Shown in pieces: positions 16,669 to 24,582 of a DNA stretch of 64,000 nt. The stretch's first letter is position 1. Each line of letters begins with the position of its first letter. The stretch lies in assembly GCF_019598945.1 (NCBI RefSeq), contig NZ_CP080598.1, forward strand, positions 2,604,001 to 2,668,000, in the 5' to 3' direction. The notes under the pieces were generated by a model. That model saw nothing but the letters and a program-made list of their open reading frames with translations, did no database searches and was not told where the DNA came from. The stretch is from Sphaerospermopsis torques-reginae ITEP-024 (lineage in GTDB: Bacteria; Cyanobacteriota; Cyanobacteriia; Cyanobacteriales; Nostocaceae). A program made the translations under genes and the position numbers.

Positions 16669-16945
16669 AGGAAATAAATCTCTTACCTCCCCTGCTTGCT
16701 TCATTGCTCACAATTATCTCTCTCTTCTGCATTAATCCATAATTATCAATTATCAATTATCAATTTTCAATTATTTTGACGTGGAAAGTGAAAAAGCGAC
16801 AGTTGCCAAAAATGCTAAGGTCAGTCCAGAGGAAATAAATCTCTTACCTCCCCTGCTTGCTTCATTGCTCACAATTATCTCTCTCTTCTGCATTAATCCA
16901 TAATTATCAATTATCAATTATCAATTTTCAATTATTTTGACGTGG
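16669..16945. repeat. 116-bp perfect direct repeat (two copies, 161 bp apart)
   Basis: 16669-16784 and 16830-16945 are identical as read. The second copy contains the last six codons of the minus-strand gene at 16928. The 45 bp between the copies, read on the minus strand into copy 1, encodes GLTLAFLATVAFSLSTSK then a stop, which looks like the hydrophobic C-terminus of a lost membrane protein. The left flank is ATTGACAATGGAAA tandem repeat. Confidence 0.75.
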
Positions 16946-17230
16946 TTTTTTTTTGGAAACTGTAATGATTGGTAATGGTGGAGTAGAAGGTTGAGGTGGT
17001 AAATAATGTTGCACTACAGTTTCCTCTGGCATGGGGGGTTGCTGCTGCATCCGCCATAATTTCAAGGCTAAAGCTACTCCTGTTGTTCCTAAACCAAAGG
17101 TGAATAATGACCAGCTATCATCTAAACCACCAATCAGTGCATCTACTATACCCATTGTAACTAATACACTAATGATAGGTTCTTTCCGGTAGGCTGACTT
17201 CAAAAAACGAGGTAATATAGCGTTCATCAC
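16928..17230 (-). CDS. Hypothetical small membrane protein
   Basis: 100 residues. Two hydrophobic segments (about 19-36 and 41-58) form a hairpin anchor, followed by a proline-rich polar tail (QQQPPMPEETVVQHYLPPQPSTPPLP). I do not recognise a characterised family; the layout is common among cyanobacterial hypotheticals. Its last codons lie inside the 116-bp duplicated segment, so the natural C-terminus may have been replaced by the duplication. Confidence 0.55.
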   Translation of the reverse strand: MMNAILPRFLKSAYRKEPIISVLVTMGIVDALIGGLDDSWSLFTFGLGTTGVALALKLWRMQQQPPMPEETVVQHYLPPQPSTPPLPIITVSKKKPRQNN

Positions 17231-17403
17231 AGCTTACTTTCCGCTAACTTTTCTTGTAAATTGTTCCACAATAGCGCAATTGCTATTCAATTATTATTTC
17301 TAGCTATCAAGTCATCTCACATTATAGTTTTCTGGGTTCAAAATAGATGTGTGGTAATTCACCATACTATATACAGATATTGCGCTACCTTTTCCATAAA
17401 GTT

Positions 17404-17433
17404 AAAACCAGTTGGATCATCCAACTGGTTTTT
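17404..17433 (-). terminator. Terminator downstream of the hli gene
   Basis: AAAACCAGTTGGAT pairs with ATCCAACTGGTTTT around a 1-2 nt centre, T-rich on both sides; 50 bp past the hli stop. Confidence 0.65.
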
Positions 17434-17483
17434 ACTGTTCTAATTTCTAGCTTACAGTTGAAATCGTTGGTTTGGGGTGGGAA

Positions 17484-17654
17484 CTATTTCAAACCCAACC
17501 AAGCAAGTACACCTTGATTAGTGACATATTCAATCACCACCATTAAGATAAAGCCAATCATAGCTGCACGACCGTTTAAACGTTCAGCATATTCGTTGAA
17601 GCCAAATTTAGGTTCTTCTAATTTGGGGGTGACGGTTGGTTGTGGTTGTGTCAT
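17484..17654 (-). CDS. High-light-inducible protein (single-helix, chlorophyll-binding)
   Basis: 56 residues from the ATG at 17654; the frame continues to 17765 but the extra part has no family likeness. The single membrane helix carries the generic chlorophyll-binding motif ERLNGRAAMIGFILMVVIEYV (about 24-44), with Glu and Asn-Gly-Arg as in LHC helices. Hli proteins bind chlorophyll and carotenoid in the thylakoid and protect photosystem II assembly under excess light. Monocistronic, divergent from ald. Confidence 0.92.
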   Translation of the reverse strand: MTQPQPTVTPKLEEPKFGFNEYAERLNGRAAMIGFILMVVIEYVTNQGVLAWLGLK

Positions 17655-17955
17655 GATCAAAAGTTCCTCTCTTAATAATGGTGGTCGGCAAACAGAAATT
17701 AACGGTTTTTTCTGAAATGTTGATGAAGATAGAGTTTGCAACTCTCTGGGAAAGAACAATGTCAACTTGTTCTTTACAATTTTTAATGTTTCTTTATCTA
17801 TTGTAAGAACTGTGGGAGATTCGTCAAGGGAGCAGCGATCGCTAAATTTGCAATTTTGAATAATTGAATACGGACGGAGTGGAACAAATACTGCACTCTA
17901 GAGTGAATCATTGTGAAACCAAATTTATTAGAGGTTAATTAGAGGTTATAAATAA
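17655..17955. other. Divergent intergenic region hli / ald
   Basis: About 300 bp with AT-rich sequence and one GCGATCGC. It should hold the two divergent promoters; I could not fix either with confidence. No coding frame is credible. Confidence 0.4.
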
Positions 17956-19047
17956 ATGGAAATCGGTGTTCCTAAAGAAACTAAAGATCAAGAATTTCGG
18001 GTGGGTTTGAGTCCTTCTAGTGTGCGGGTTCTCACGGAAAGCAGTCATACTGTGTTTGTGGAAACTCTCGCTGGTGATGGTGCTGGATTTACAGATGATG
18101 ATTACCGTAGTGCGGGAGCAAAAATTGTCGATGAAGCTGCTGCTGCATGGCATCGGGAGATGGTTGTTAAGGTCAAAGAACCTTTAAAAACAGAGTATAA
18201 GTTTTTGCGAGAAGACCTGTTATTATTTACTTATTTACATTTAGCGGCTGATCGGCAATTAACAGAAAATTTGATTGATGCTGGAACTTGTGCGATCGCC
18301 TATGAAACTGTAGAACAATCAGGAGTAAATAGACTACCTTTGCTCACCCCCATGAGCATTATTGCTGGTCGGTTAGCTGTACAATTTGGGGCAAGATTTC
18401 TAGAACGTCAACAAGGTGGTAGAGGTGTACTTTTAGGCGGTGTACCTGGAGTTAAACCCGGTAAAGTGGTGATTTTAGGTGGTGGTGTTGTGGGAACAGA
18501 AGCCGCTAAAATTGCTGTGGGTATGGGCGCAGGGGTACAAATTTTAGATGTCAATGTAGAACGCCTATCTTATTTAGAAACTTTGTTTGGTTCTAGAGTA
18601 GAATTACTGTATAGCAATTCTGCCCACATTGAAACCGCAGTTAAAGAAGCTGATTTAGTCATTGGTGCTGTGTTAATTCCAGGTAAAAAAGCACCTATTT
18701 TAGTATCTCGTGAATTGGTGAAACAAATGCGTCCTGGTTCGGTAATTGTGGATGTGGCTGTTGATCAAGGTGGATGTGTAGAAACATTACACGCCACATC
18801 TCACACCAATCCAGTATATATTGATGAAGGTGTGGTACATTATGGCGTTCCTAATATGCCCGGTGCTGTACCTTGGACTTCTACTCAAGCTTTAAATAAT
18901 AGTACCTTGCCTTATGTGGTGCAGTTGGCTAATTTGGGTGTGAAAGCTTTGGAAGTTAACCCCGCTTTAGGTAAAGGTTTGAATGTGAAAAATCATTGTT
19001 TAGTACATCCCGCTGTACAAGAGGTTTTTCCTGACTTGGTGAGTTAA
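17956..19047 (+). CDS. ald: Alanine dehydrogenase
   Basis: 363 residues, full length. N-terminal signature MEIGVPKETKDQEFRVGLSP, the substrate-binding Lys/His region (VKVKEPLKTEY, FTYLHLAAD), and the Rossmann motif VVILGGGVVGTEAAKIAVGMGA (about 169-190). The catalytic Asp lies in VDVAVDQGGCVET. It interconverts L-alanine and pyruvate with NAD and NH3; in heterocystous strains it has a role in diazotrophic nitrogen metabolism. Monocistronic, terminator at 19089. Confidence 0.96.
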   Translation: MEIGVPKETKDQEFRVGLSPSSVRVLTESSHTVFVETLAGDGAGFTDDDYRSAGAKIVDEAAAAWHREMVVKVKEPLKTEYKFLREDLLLFTYLHLAADRQLTENLIDAGTCAIAYETVEQSGVNRLPLLTPMSIIAGRLAVQFGARFLERQQGGRGVLLGGVPGVKPGKVVILGGGVVGTEAAKIAVGMGAGVQILDVNVERLSYLETLFGSRVELLYSNSAHIETAVKEADLVIGAVLIPGKKAPILVSRELVKQMRPGSVIVDVAVDQGGCVETLHATSHTNPVYIDEGVVHYGVPNMPGAVPWTSTQALNNSTLPYVVQLANLGVKALEVNPALGKGLNVKNHCLVHPAVQEVFPDLVS

Positions 19048-19088
19048 ATTATACTATTTATTTGAGTTTACAAAATATAACTATTTTC

Positions 19089-19117
19089 CTCAGCTTAGTA
19101 ATTTAGGCTGAGTTTTT
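19089..19117 (+). terminator. Terminator of ald
   Basis: CTCAGC pairs with GCTGAG across a 12-nt loop, followed by five T at 19113-19117. Confidence 0.7.
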
Positions 19118-19216
19118 ATTTGCTAATTGTTCATATCCAACATTTTTAATGTTATAATTAGAAGCTACCATTCCTAAATTTAGTAGGTAAAATATAAGGG
19201 GTCTATAATCGTAAAA

Positions 19217-20584
19217 ATGAAATCTGTAAATTTTGAAATACTTCAACAAATAGAATCACCTTTACCATTAGTTAGTTCTCCTCAAAAATTCACATTTATT
19301 GATATATTTGCTGGTATTGGCGGTTTTAGGATCGCTTTAGAAAAACTCGGTGGTAAATGCTTAGGCTATTCTGAAATAGATAAACAAGCTATTAAAGTTT
19401 ATCAACAAAATTTTATTAGTTACTCAAACAAAGATGAAATTGAATTAGGAGATGTTACCAATATTAGAGAACTTCCTTCTGGTGTTGATGTAGTGGTAGG
19501 TGGTGTTCCTTGTCAACCTTGGTCAGTTGCAGGTTGTTTAAAGGGTTTTGAAGACCCAAGAGGAAAATTATGGTTTGATGTGATTCGCTTAGTTAGTAAC
19601 AGCAAGCCAAAAGCTTTTATTTTTGAAAACGTTAGTGGTTTAGCCAGTCCGAAAAATAAAGATAATTTGGAATTAATTCTCCAAAAATTTGAGCATATAG
19701 GTTATTGTGTAAAGTGGAAGGTATTGAATGCTTATGATTTTGGTTTACCTCAAAATAGAGATAGAGTTTTTATTGTGGGAATTAGAAATGATCTAGACAA
19801 ATGTCAAACATATAAATTTCCACATCGTTTAAATGTTCATCCAAAAGTTTTAGATATTTTGGACGAGCTTAAAAATATTCAAGTTTTTGAAAAAATTAAG
19901 TTAGATCCAGATACACTATTTAAAGGTTTAATTCCCCCATCAAGAACTAGATTTCAAAAAGATGATGAATTAAATGATTTTTTTATTTTTTCTGATTTAA
20001 GAAATGGACATACAACAATTCATTCTTGGGATATTATCAAAACAAGTGATAGGGAGAAAATGATTTGTTTAACTCTTTTGAAAAATAGAAGAAGTAAAAA
20101 GTATGGACATAAAGATGGTAATCCTTTATCTTTTGATAATTTTCGAGAACTAATACCTGATATAAATATCAGCGAATTAAATACGCTAGTTGATAAGGGA
20201 ATATTTCGTTGGACTGATGAAAGAAAGTATGAATTTGTTAACTCCAAGAATATGACAGGTATTAACAATATCTATAGAATTATCTTACCTACTGCGGATA
20301 TTGTACCAACTTTAACTGCGACAGGTGGTAAAGACTATATAGCAACTGTCTCTATTCATGCTAGTCATCCAGAAGAGTATAAAAACTTATTCCTAGAAAA
20401 AATTTATCAACCTAAAAAATATATACCTATTACAGCAAAACACGCTTGTAAATTACAAGGATTTCCTGCTAATTTTGCATATCATCAAAAAGATGAAGTA
20501 GCTAAAAAACATTTTGGTAATGCTGTTCCTATACCAGTAGTTGAATATGTAGCTAAAGAATTACTCAGCATTATTAATATATAA
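19217..20584 (+). CDS. DNA (cytosine-5) methyltransferase of a Type II R-M system
   Basis: 455 residues. Motif I is FIDIFAGIGGFRIALEKLGG (27-46), motif IV is GGVPCQPWSVAG with catalytic Cys99, motif VI is FIFENVSGLAS, motif VIII is LPQNRDRVFIVGI, and motif X is KKHFGNAVPIPVVEYVA near the C-terminus. The region between VIII and IX (about 215-370) is the variable target-recognition domain. It ends tail-to-tail with the endonuclease gene, the two stop codons abutting at 20584/20585. AT-rich codon use fits an acquired R-M unit. It protects the host at the partner enzyme's site. Confidence 0.95.
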   Translation: MKSVNFEILQQIESPLPLVSSPQKFTFIDIFAGIGGFRIALEKLGGKCLGYSEIDKQAIKVYQQNFISYSNKDEIELGDVTNIRELPSGVDVVVGGVPCQPWSVAGCLKGFEDPRGKLWFDVIRLVSNSKPKAFIFENVSGLASPKNKDNLELILQKFEHIGYCVKWKVLNAYDFGLPQNRDRVFIVGIRNDLDKCQTYKFPHRLNVHPKVLDILDELKNIQVFEKIKLDPDTLFKGLIPPSRTRFQKDDELNDFFIFSDLRNGHTTIHSWDIIKTSDREKMICLTLLKNRRSKKYGHKDGNPLSFDNFRELIPDINISELNTLVDKGIFRWTDERKYEFVNSKNMTGINNIYRIILPTADIVPTLTATGGKDYIATVSIHASHPEEYKNLFLEKIYQPKKYIPITAKHACKLQGFPANFAYHQKDEVAKKHFGNAVPIPVVEYVAKELLSIINI

Positions 20585-21388
20585 TCATGAATCGGGGTAG
20601 AAAATATCATGAAATTCTGAGGCAAAGTTTTCTTGTCCTAGTTCAATAAACAGATTTTTTAGCTGCTCAAATGTATCTTCTTCCCCAGAACAAAAATTCC
20701 AAAATTCATTTTCTACCCATATATCTCTGTCAAAATCTAAGGGAGAACTAGATAACTTACTTTTTTGCTTTTCATACCAAGATTTGTTAAAAGGATTAAA
20801 AGGAATGGCAATACGAGCTTCTAATTTAGTATTAGGATCTTGAGCAAACTTATAAGCGTACCATTCTAGAATTTGTCTATTAAATCCTTTAAAATCACCT
20901 TGATTTGGCTGTGTGGTTTTGATATCAAAAATATATTCAATTCCATTTTTAGCAAAATGAATATCTACTCCCGTACCAGATGCAGGGGATGTAAATTGAA
21001 TAATGTCTTGAGGATTTGTTTTGAAAGCTGCATTTTTTAGACGTTGAATACATTCGTCTGTGGAAACTCTGATGTTATTAGGCTTATTTTGACGTTCATC
21101 CACTAATTTATCTAATTCATGCTGTAATATTTGGGGAAATGGTTCTGGACGTAATATTTTTGTAGTTACAATTTGAAATCCATTTAATTCTGCTAATGTT
21201 TTAGCTATAGGCTCCCAAAAAGTTGTTCCTAAACTTGTTTCTAATCCACCAATAAGAGAGCGTATTCTTCTTTCATTAGGAAAAATATCATCTAATACTT
21301 GGTAATTTTTTACTTCTTTACCTTTAAAGAAATTTCTAATTGAATTTTTTAGATTTTCCTTGAGTTTTTGTTTAATATAAGCATCCAT
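20585..21388 (-). CDS. Type II restriction endonuclease, TdeIII-like
   Basis: 267 residues. The N-terminal pattern RRIRSLIGGLETSLGTTFWEPIAKTLAEL is the one I associate with the TdeIII family (prototype site GGNCC). A PD-(D/E)XK centre is visible: Asp142 in GTGVDIHF and D155-I-K157 in YIFDIKTTQP. It follows the HTH gene by 3 bp on the same strand and converges on the methylase. Family assignment is moderate; the endonuclease role is strongly supported by context. Recognition specificity is not deducible here. Confidence 0.8.
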   Translation of the reverse strand: MDAYIKQKLKENLKNSIRNFFKGKEVKNYQVLDDIFPNERRIRSLIGGLETSLGTTFWEPIAKTLAELNGFQIVTTKILRPEPFPQILQHELDKLVDERQNKPNNIRVSTDECIQRLKNAAFKTNPQDIIQFTSPASGTGVDIHFAKNGIEYIFDIKTTQPNQGDFKGFNRQILEWYAYKFAQDPNTKLEARIAIPFNPFNKSWYEKQKSKLSSSPLDFDRDIWVENEFWNFCSGEEDTFEQLKNLFIELGQENFASEFHDIFYPDS

Positions 21389-21391
21389 ACT

Positions 21392-21640
21392 TCAATTTTC
21401 TGAATTGATACTACAACTTGCAAATAGGTCAGGTATGGATATATTTAAGGCTTTTGCTAATTTTTCTATATTCTCCAAGGAAACATTACATTTTCCTAAT
21501 TCAATACTTGAGATGTAAGTTCGATGAAGTTCTGCTTTTTCAGCCAGTTCTTCTTGAGATAAGTCAAGTTCTCTTCTTCGTTTCCTTACAGCCCGACCAA
21601 AACGCCACTTTATATCTACCGCTTTATTTGCTCCAAACAT
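21392..21640 (-). CDS. XRE-type controller (C) protein of the R-M system
   Basis: 82 residues. A canonical HTH: FGRAVRKRRRELDLSQEELAEKAELHRTYISSIELGKCNVSLENIEKLAKALNIS. Size and fold match controller proteins that delay endonuclease expression until the methylase has acted. Gene order C then R with a 3-bp gap is the usual arrangement. An inverted repeat at 21664-21680 just upstream is a candidate operator. Confidence 0.9.
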   Translation of the reverse strand: MFGANKAVDIKWRFGRAVRKRRRELDLSQEELAEKAELHRTYISSIELGKCNVSLENIEKLAKALNISIPDLFASCSINSEN

Positions 21641-21663
21641 ATATAATCTAAAAAATGAAGACT

Positions 21664-21680
21664 ATAAATCTACAGATTAT
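21664..21680 (-). promoter_or_regulatory. Candidate C-box operator
   Basis: ATAAATCTACAGATTAT is an imperfect palindrome (ATAaATCT / AGATtAT) 24-40 bp upstream of the controller start. Controller proteins bind symmetric operators at this distance; the exact motif is not the canonical GACT-type box, so this is a candidate only. Confidence 0.35.
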
Positions 21681-21890
21681 ACATGACATTTTGTATTTTA
21701 TACATTACAGGTATAAGTTTTGTAAACAAGATAAGGTATTATTTTTGCATTTTTGCTGAAAATTAATCTGAGAAAAGCTGCTTTCCTAGTGCATTGCAAT
21801 TTCAACTAAACTAAATAGATATAGATGGAGTACGTTAGTGGTAGCTTACCGTAGGTATCGCTTGCGGTAGGTATTTAGCATTGCTAGTAA

Positions 21891-22108
21891 GTGTCAACTT
21901 AACGTAAAACCGATCACCCGACTGGGAATTCATTCCCAGTCTCATAGCAAAAGTCATCTAAAGATGACTAAAAATCTGCAAAAATCTATAGTTTACTTGA
22001 GTAAACTTTGACTATTAGCCATAAAATATGCCTTAGGCCACGCTACGCTATCATTCCCAGTTGGGTGTGGAAACTAACAAATAAGCCATTTATAGTTTAA
22101 GTTGACAC
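21891..22108. mobile_element. Small non-autonomous element with 12-bp terminal inverted repeats (copy B)
   Basis: Begins GTGTCAACTTAA (21891-21902) and ends TTAAGTTGACAC (22097-22108), 218 bp in total, no coding capacity. It contains the two-hairpin module (a 22-nt palindrome at 21920-21941 with stem GACTGGGAAT, and AGTCATCTAAAGATGACT at 21952-21969). Its left 100 bp recur at 45411-45508. The left flank resembles the palindromic repeat seen whole at 57009. Confidence 0.7.
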
Positions 22109-22125
22109 CAATGGTTTGCTGTCAC

Positions 22126-23193
22126 CTATGATAATCGCCAAAGCTTAATTGATTTATCACCACTACCACTGATTAAAGTTTTACCATCTTTACTGACAGC
22201 TAAAGCATAAATACTCCCTGCATGACCTTCAATGGTGCGGGTTAACTTCCCAGTTTTTAAATCAAAAATACTAATTTTCCGACCTAAACCACCAGTAATA
22301 AAACTTTTTCCATCGGGAGTAATAGCAACAGCATCAATGCTGCCAAGTTCAGCAGTAAAATTGTGAACAATTTTCCCAGTTCTCAGATTCCAAACTTTGA
22401 CATTTTTACCATCTGTTTGTTGAATTGATTGATGAAAATCGTTATAACCACCATTAATTAATGTTTGCCCATCGGCGCTTATAGCCAGAGATATCACCGC
22501 AGACGCACGTTGAGATTCAAACATGGGATTTTGCGGTTTTGGTGGTACTAAATTAGCAATTAATTTTCTGGTTCTCAGATTCCAACGTTTAATAGTTCCA
22601 TCTTCATTGCCACTAATTAAAGTTCTCCCATCAGGACTCATAACTACAGCAGTGGCGAACACCTTAAAAGTATGTACCAATTGACCATTACTTAAATTCC
22701 ATAATCTTAAAGTTTTATCATAACTGCTACTAGCTAAAGTTTTACCATCGGGACTAATAGCTATAGAAATTACAGATGAAGAATGTCCGGTTAAATTACG
22801 ATTTAATTTTCCAGTTTGTACATTCCAAAGTTTAATAGTATTGTCAAGACTGCTACTAACTAAAGTTTTACCATCGGGACTAAAAACCAAAGATGTTACT
22901 CTTTCTTTATGTCCTGTAAGAGTGCGGAGTAATTTTCCCGTTTTGAGATTCCAAAGTTTAATAGTTTTATCATCACTACCACTAGCTAAAGTCTGTCCAT
23001 CAGGACTAATAACTATGATTCTAAGAGGTGCGGTATGTCCAGAAAGAGTAAGAATAGCTTGACTAACTTGGGTAGTATTGACTTTAGTTTCAGCTATAGA
23101 AGGATATAAAGTAACAGTATTGATCAAAGTTGATGCTGTTAATGTTGCTACTGTGAGAATTTGCCAAAATTGGGGTTTTACTATCATCTTCAT
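22126..23193 (-). CDS. WD40-repeat protein, exported or lipid-bilayer-anchored
   Basis: 355 residues (M1 or M3 start). An N-terminal hydrophobic segment (about 10-30) suggests a signal peptide. Seven WD40-type blades follow, each with the cyanobacterial pattern S-P-D-G-(K/Q)-T-L-(A/V)-S-(G/S)...T-I-K-L-W-(N/R), for example SPDGQTLASGSDDKTIKLWN. The final blade ends DKSIKLWRLS. It should form a single closed beta-propeller scaffold outside the cytoplasm. No partner domain is attached, and its binding partners cannot be inferred. Monocistronic. Confidence 0.9.
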   Translation of the reverse strand: MKMIVKPQFWQILTVATLTASTLINTVTLYPSIAETKVNTTQVSQAILTLSGHTAPLRIIVISPDGQTLASGSDDKTIKLWNLKTGKLLRTLTGHKERVTSLVFSPDGKTLVSSSLDNTIKLWNVQTGKLNRNLTGHSSSVISIAISPDGKTLASSSYDKTLRLWNLSNGQLVHTFKVFATAVVMSPDGRTLISGNEDGTIKRWNLRTRKLIANLVPPKPQNPMFESQRASAVISLAISADGQTLINGGYNDFHQSIQQTDGKNVKVWNLRTGKIVHNFTAELGSIDAVAITPDGKSFITGGLGRKISIFDLKTGKLTRTIEGHAGSIYALAVSKDGKTLISGSGDKSIKLWRLS

Positions 23194-23320
23194 AGAAAAG
23201 AGGAAATAGTGTAATATTCTGGTGTAAGTTTTGATTCAATTCTGTTGCTTCTTGTTCCGCAAAAGTGCAGAAATTAAGAGATAATAGAATTGACTGTATT
23301 AAAGGATGATAATTTTCACC

Positions 23321-23785
23321 ATGAATAAATTATTAGATGAATCACTGTCTTTACAAGTTGCCGAAAGTATCAAAAGTAAAGCGAAAAAGCCTTTTGATAA
23401 TGCTTATAAAGCGGTTTTGATAACTGAGGGTGCAAAGTATGTTCAAGGTTTTATAGTTTTTAGTGGTAATCCATATAAACCTGTTGAACACGCTTGGATT
23501 GAGTTAGAAAATGTGATTATTGATCCGACTTTTCCTCATTTAAAAAGAAAAGCAGAGAACATTTGGTATTTTCCTGCCCAAAGTTTGACTGTGAAAAAGC
23601 TAAAAGCAATTATTGAAGAATCAGAGGAAGATTATCCTGAAGATGATCCTTTACCAATTTATGGTGATGCACCTTATGAATATTATGGGGATGTAATGTT
23701 AGGTGATCAAAAATATTTGGATGCTTATCAAGCTGCTGAGGTTAAATGTCGAGAAATTAATGGTTTAGATGCGGAGAAAAATTAA
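23321..23785 (+). CDS. Hypothetical protein
   Basis: About 154 residues from the ATG at 23321 (an ATG at 23306 is possible). The notable segment is KPVEHAWIELENVIIDPTFP (about 53-72): a conserved His and Asp spaced as in papain or transglutaminase-like folds that handle a His-Asp pair, but I see no nucleophilic Cys upstream. A second acidic stretch (EESEEDYPEDDPLP) and a Tyr-rich segment follow. I do not recognise the family. Monocistronic, with repeat DNA downstream. Confidence 0.6.
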   Translation: MNKLLDESLSLQVAESIKSKAKKPFDNAYKAVLITEGAKYVQGFIVFSGNPYKPVEHAWIELENVIIDPTFPHLKRKAENIWYFPAQSLTVKKLKAIIEESEEDYPEDDPLPIYGDAPYEYYGDVMLGDQKYLDAYQAAEVKCREINGLDAEKN

Positions 23786-23883
23786 TATTAAATAGGAGTC
23801 AGGAGTCAGGAGAGGAGGTAGGGGAGGAAAAGTTTTTGAATAATAACTAATGACTAATAACTAATGACTAATAACTAATGACT

Positions 23884-24282
23884 TTAATACGATTTACCAT
23901 CACTACCAAAGTATTCTCTGTAGCTGCAAATTTTATCACCGCGCACATCAAAGGCAACTGCAACCCGATTTTTATAAGGTTGTCCTAATAAGTTGCCTTC
24001 ATCCCGAAATTCAAAAATAACTGTTTTTTGGTTGCTGGTAATGCTGTCTAAAGAAGTTAGCTTCAGTCCAGGTTTAAAGGCTTCAGAAACATATTCAAAA
24101 AATTCTTTTGCTCGTTCTTTACCTGTATTTAAACCTTGAAATTTACCCATTGGAAACCAAAAGGTAAAATCATCGGTAAGCATATCTAACAAGGCTTGCC
24201 ATTCACCAGTTTCTAGTCCTTGTGTAAAATGCTCAAATGCTTGTTGAGCTACTTTTAAAGTGTTTTCTGAAGTATTCTTCAT
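23884..24282 (-). CDS. NTF2-like / SnoaL-type protein
   Basis: 132 residues with the cone-shaped NTF2 pattern: N-terminal helix AQQAFEHFTQGLETGEWQALLDMLTDDFTFWFPMGKF, a helical segment (KERAKEFFEYVSEAF), and strands ending VAVAFDVRGDKICSYREYFGSD. Members bind small hydrophobic ligands or act as isomerases or cyclases; no substrate can be assigned from this sequence. Start at 24282, downstream of an AATTATCAATTATC repeat. Confidence 0.8.
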   Translation of the reverse strand: MKNTSENTLKVAQQAFEHFTQGLETGEWQALLDMLTDDFTFWFPMGKFQGLNTGKERAKEFFEYVSEAFKPGLKLTSLDSITSNQKTVIFEFRDEGNLLGQPYKNRVAVAFDVRGDKICSYREYFGSDGKSY

Positions 24283-24479
24283 TTATGTTGTGATCAATTA
24301 TCAATTATCAATTGATAAAAGAAGCGATCGCAGTTCCGTTATAGTTGTACTGTGATAGCTGTACTGTACTATGGTTGTGCGATCGCCCTAATTAATTGAC
24401 ACCTAGCCAAAGGAATCAATTCATCAATTATTATATTTCTGATCTTGTGAATATTGGGTGTAGTGTTATACCCATCAGG

Positions 24480-24557
24480 TGTTTCACCCCACGTTGATAA
24501 TTTAACAACCACCTTACCGCAATTTTCACCACTCAGGAGATGTGGGACGTAAAAAGC
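24480..24557 (-). pseudogene. Possible 3' fragment of a zinc-type alcohol dehydrogenase gene
   Basis: On the minus strand the frame reads AFYVPHLLSGENCGKVVVKLS, resembling the C-terminal end of quinone-oxidoreductase/MDR proteins (SG..-GKVV). It has no start and is interrupted upstream. The rest of 24283-24582 is AT-rich with two HIP1 sites and nothing else I can name. Confidence 0.3.
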
Positions 24558-24582
24558 TCATAAACGAAGGTTTAGGTACTGA

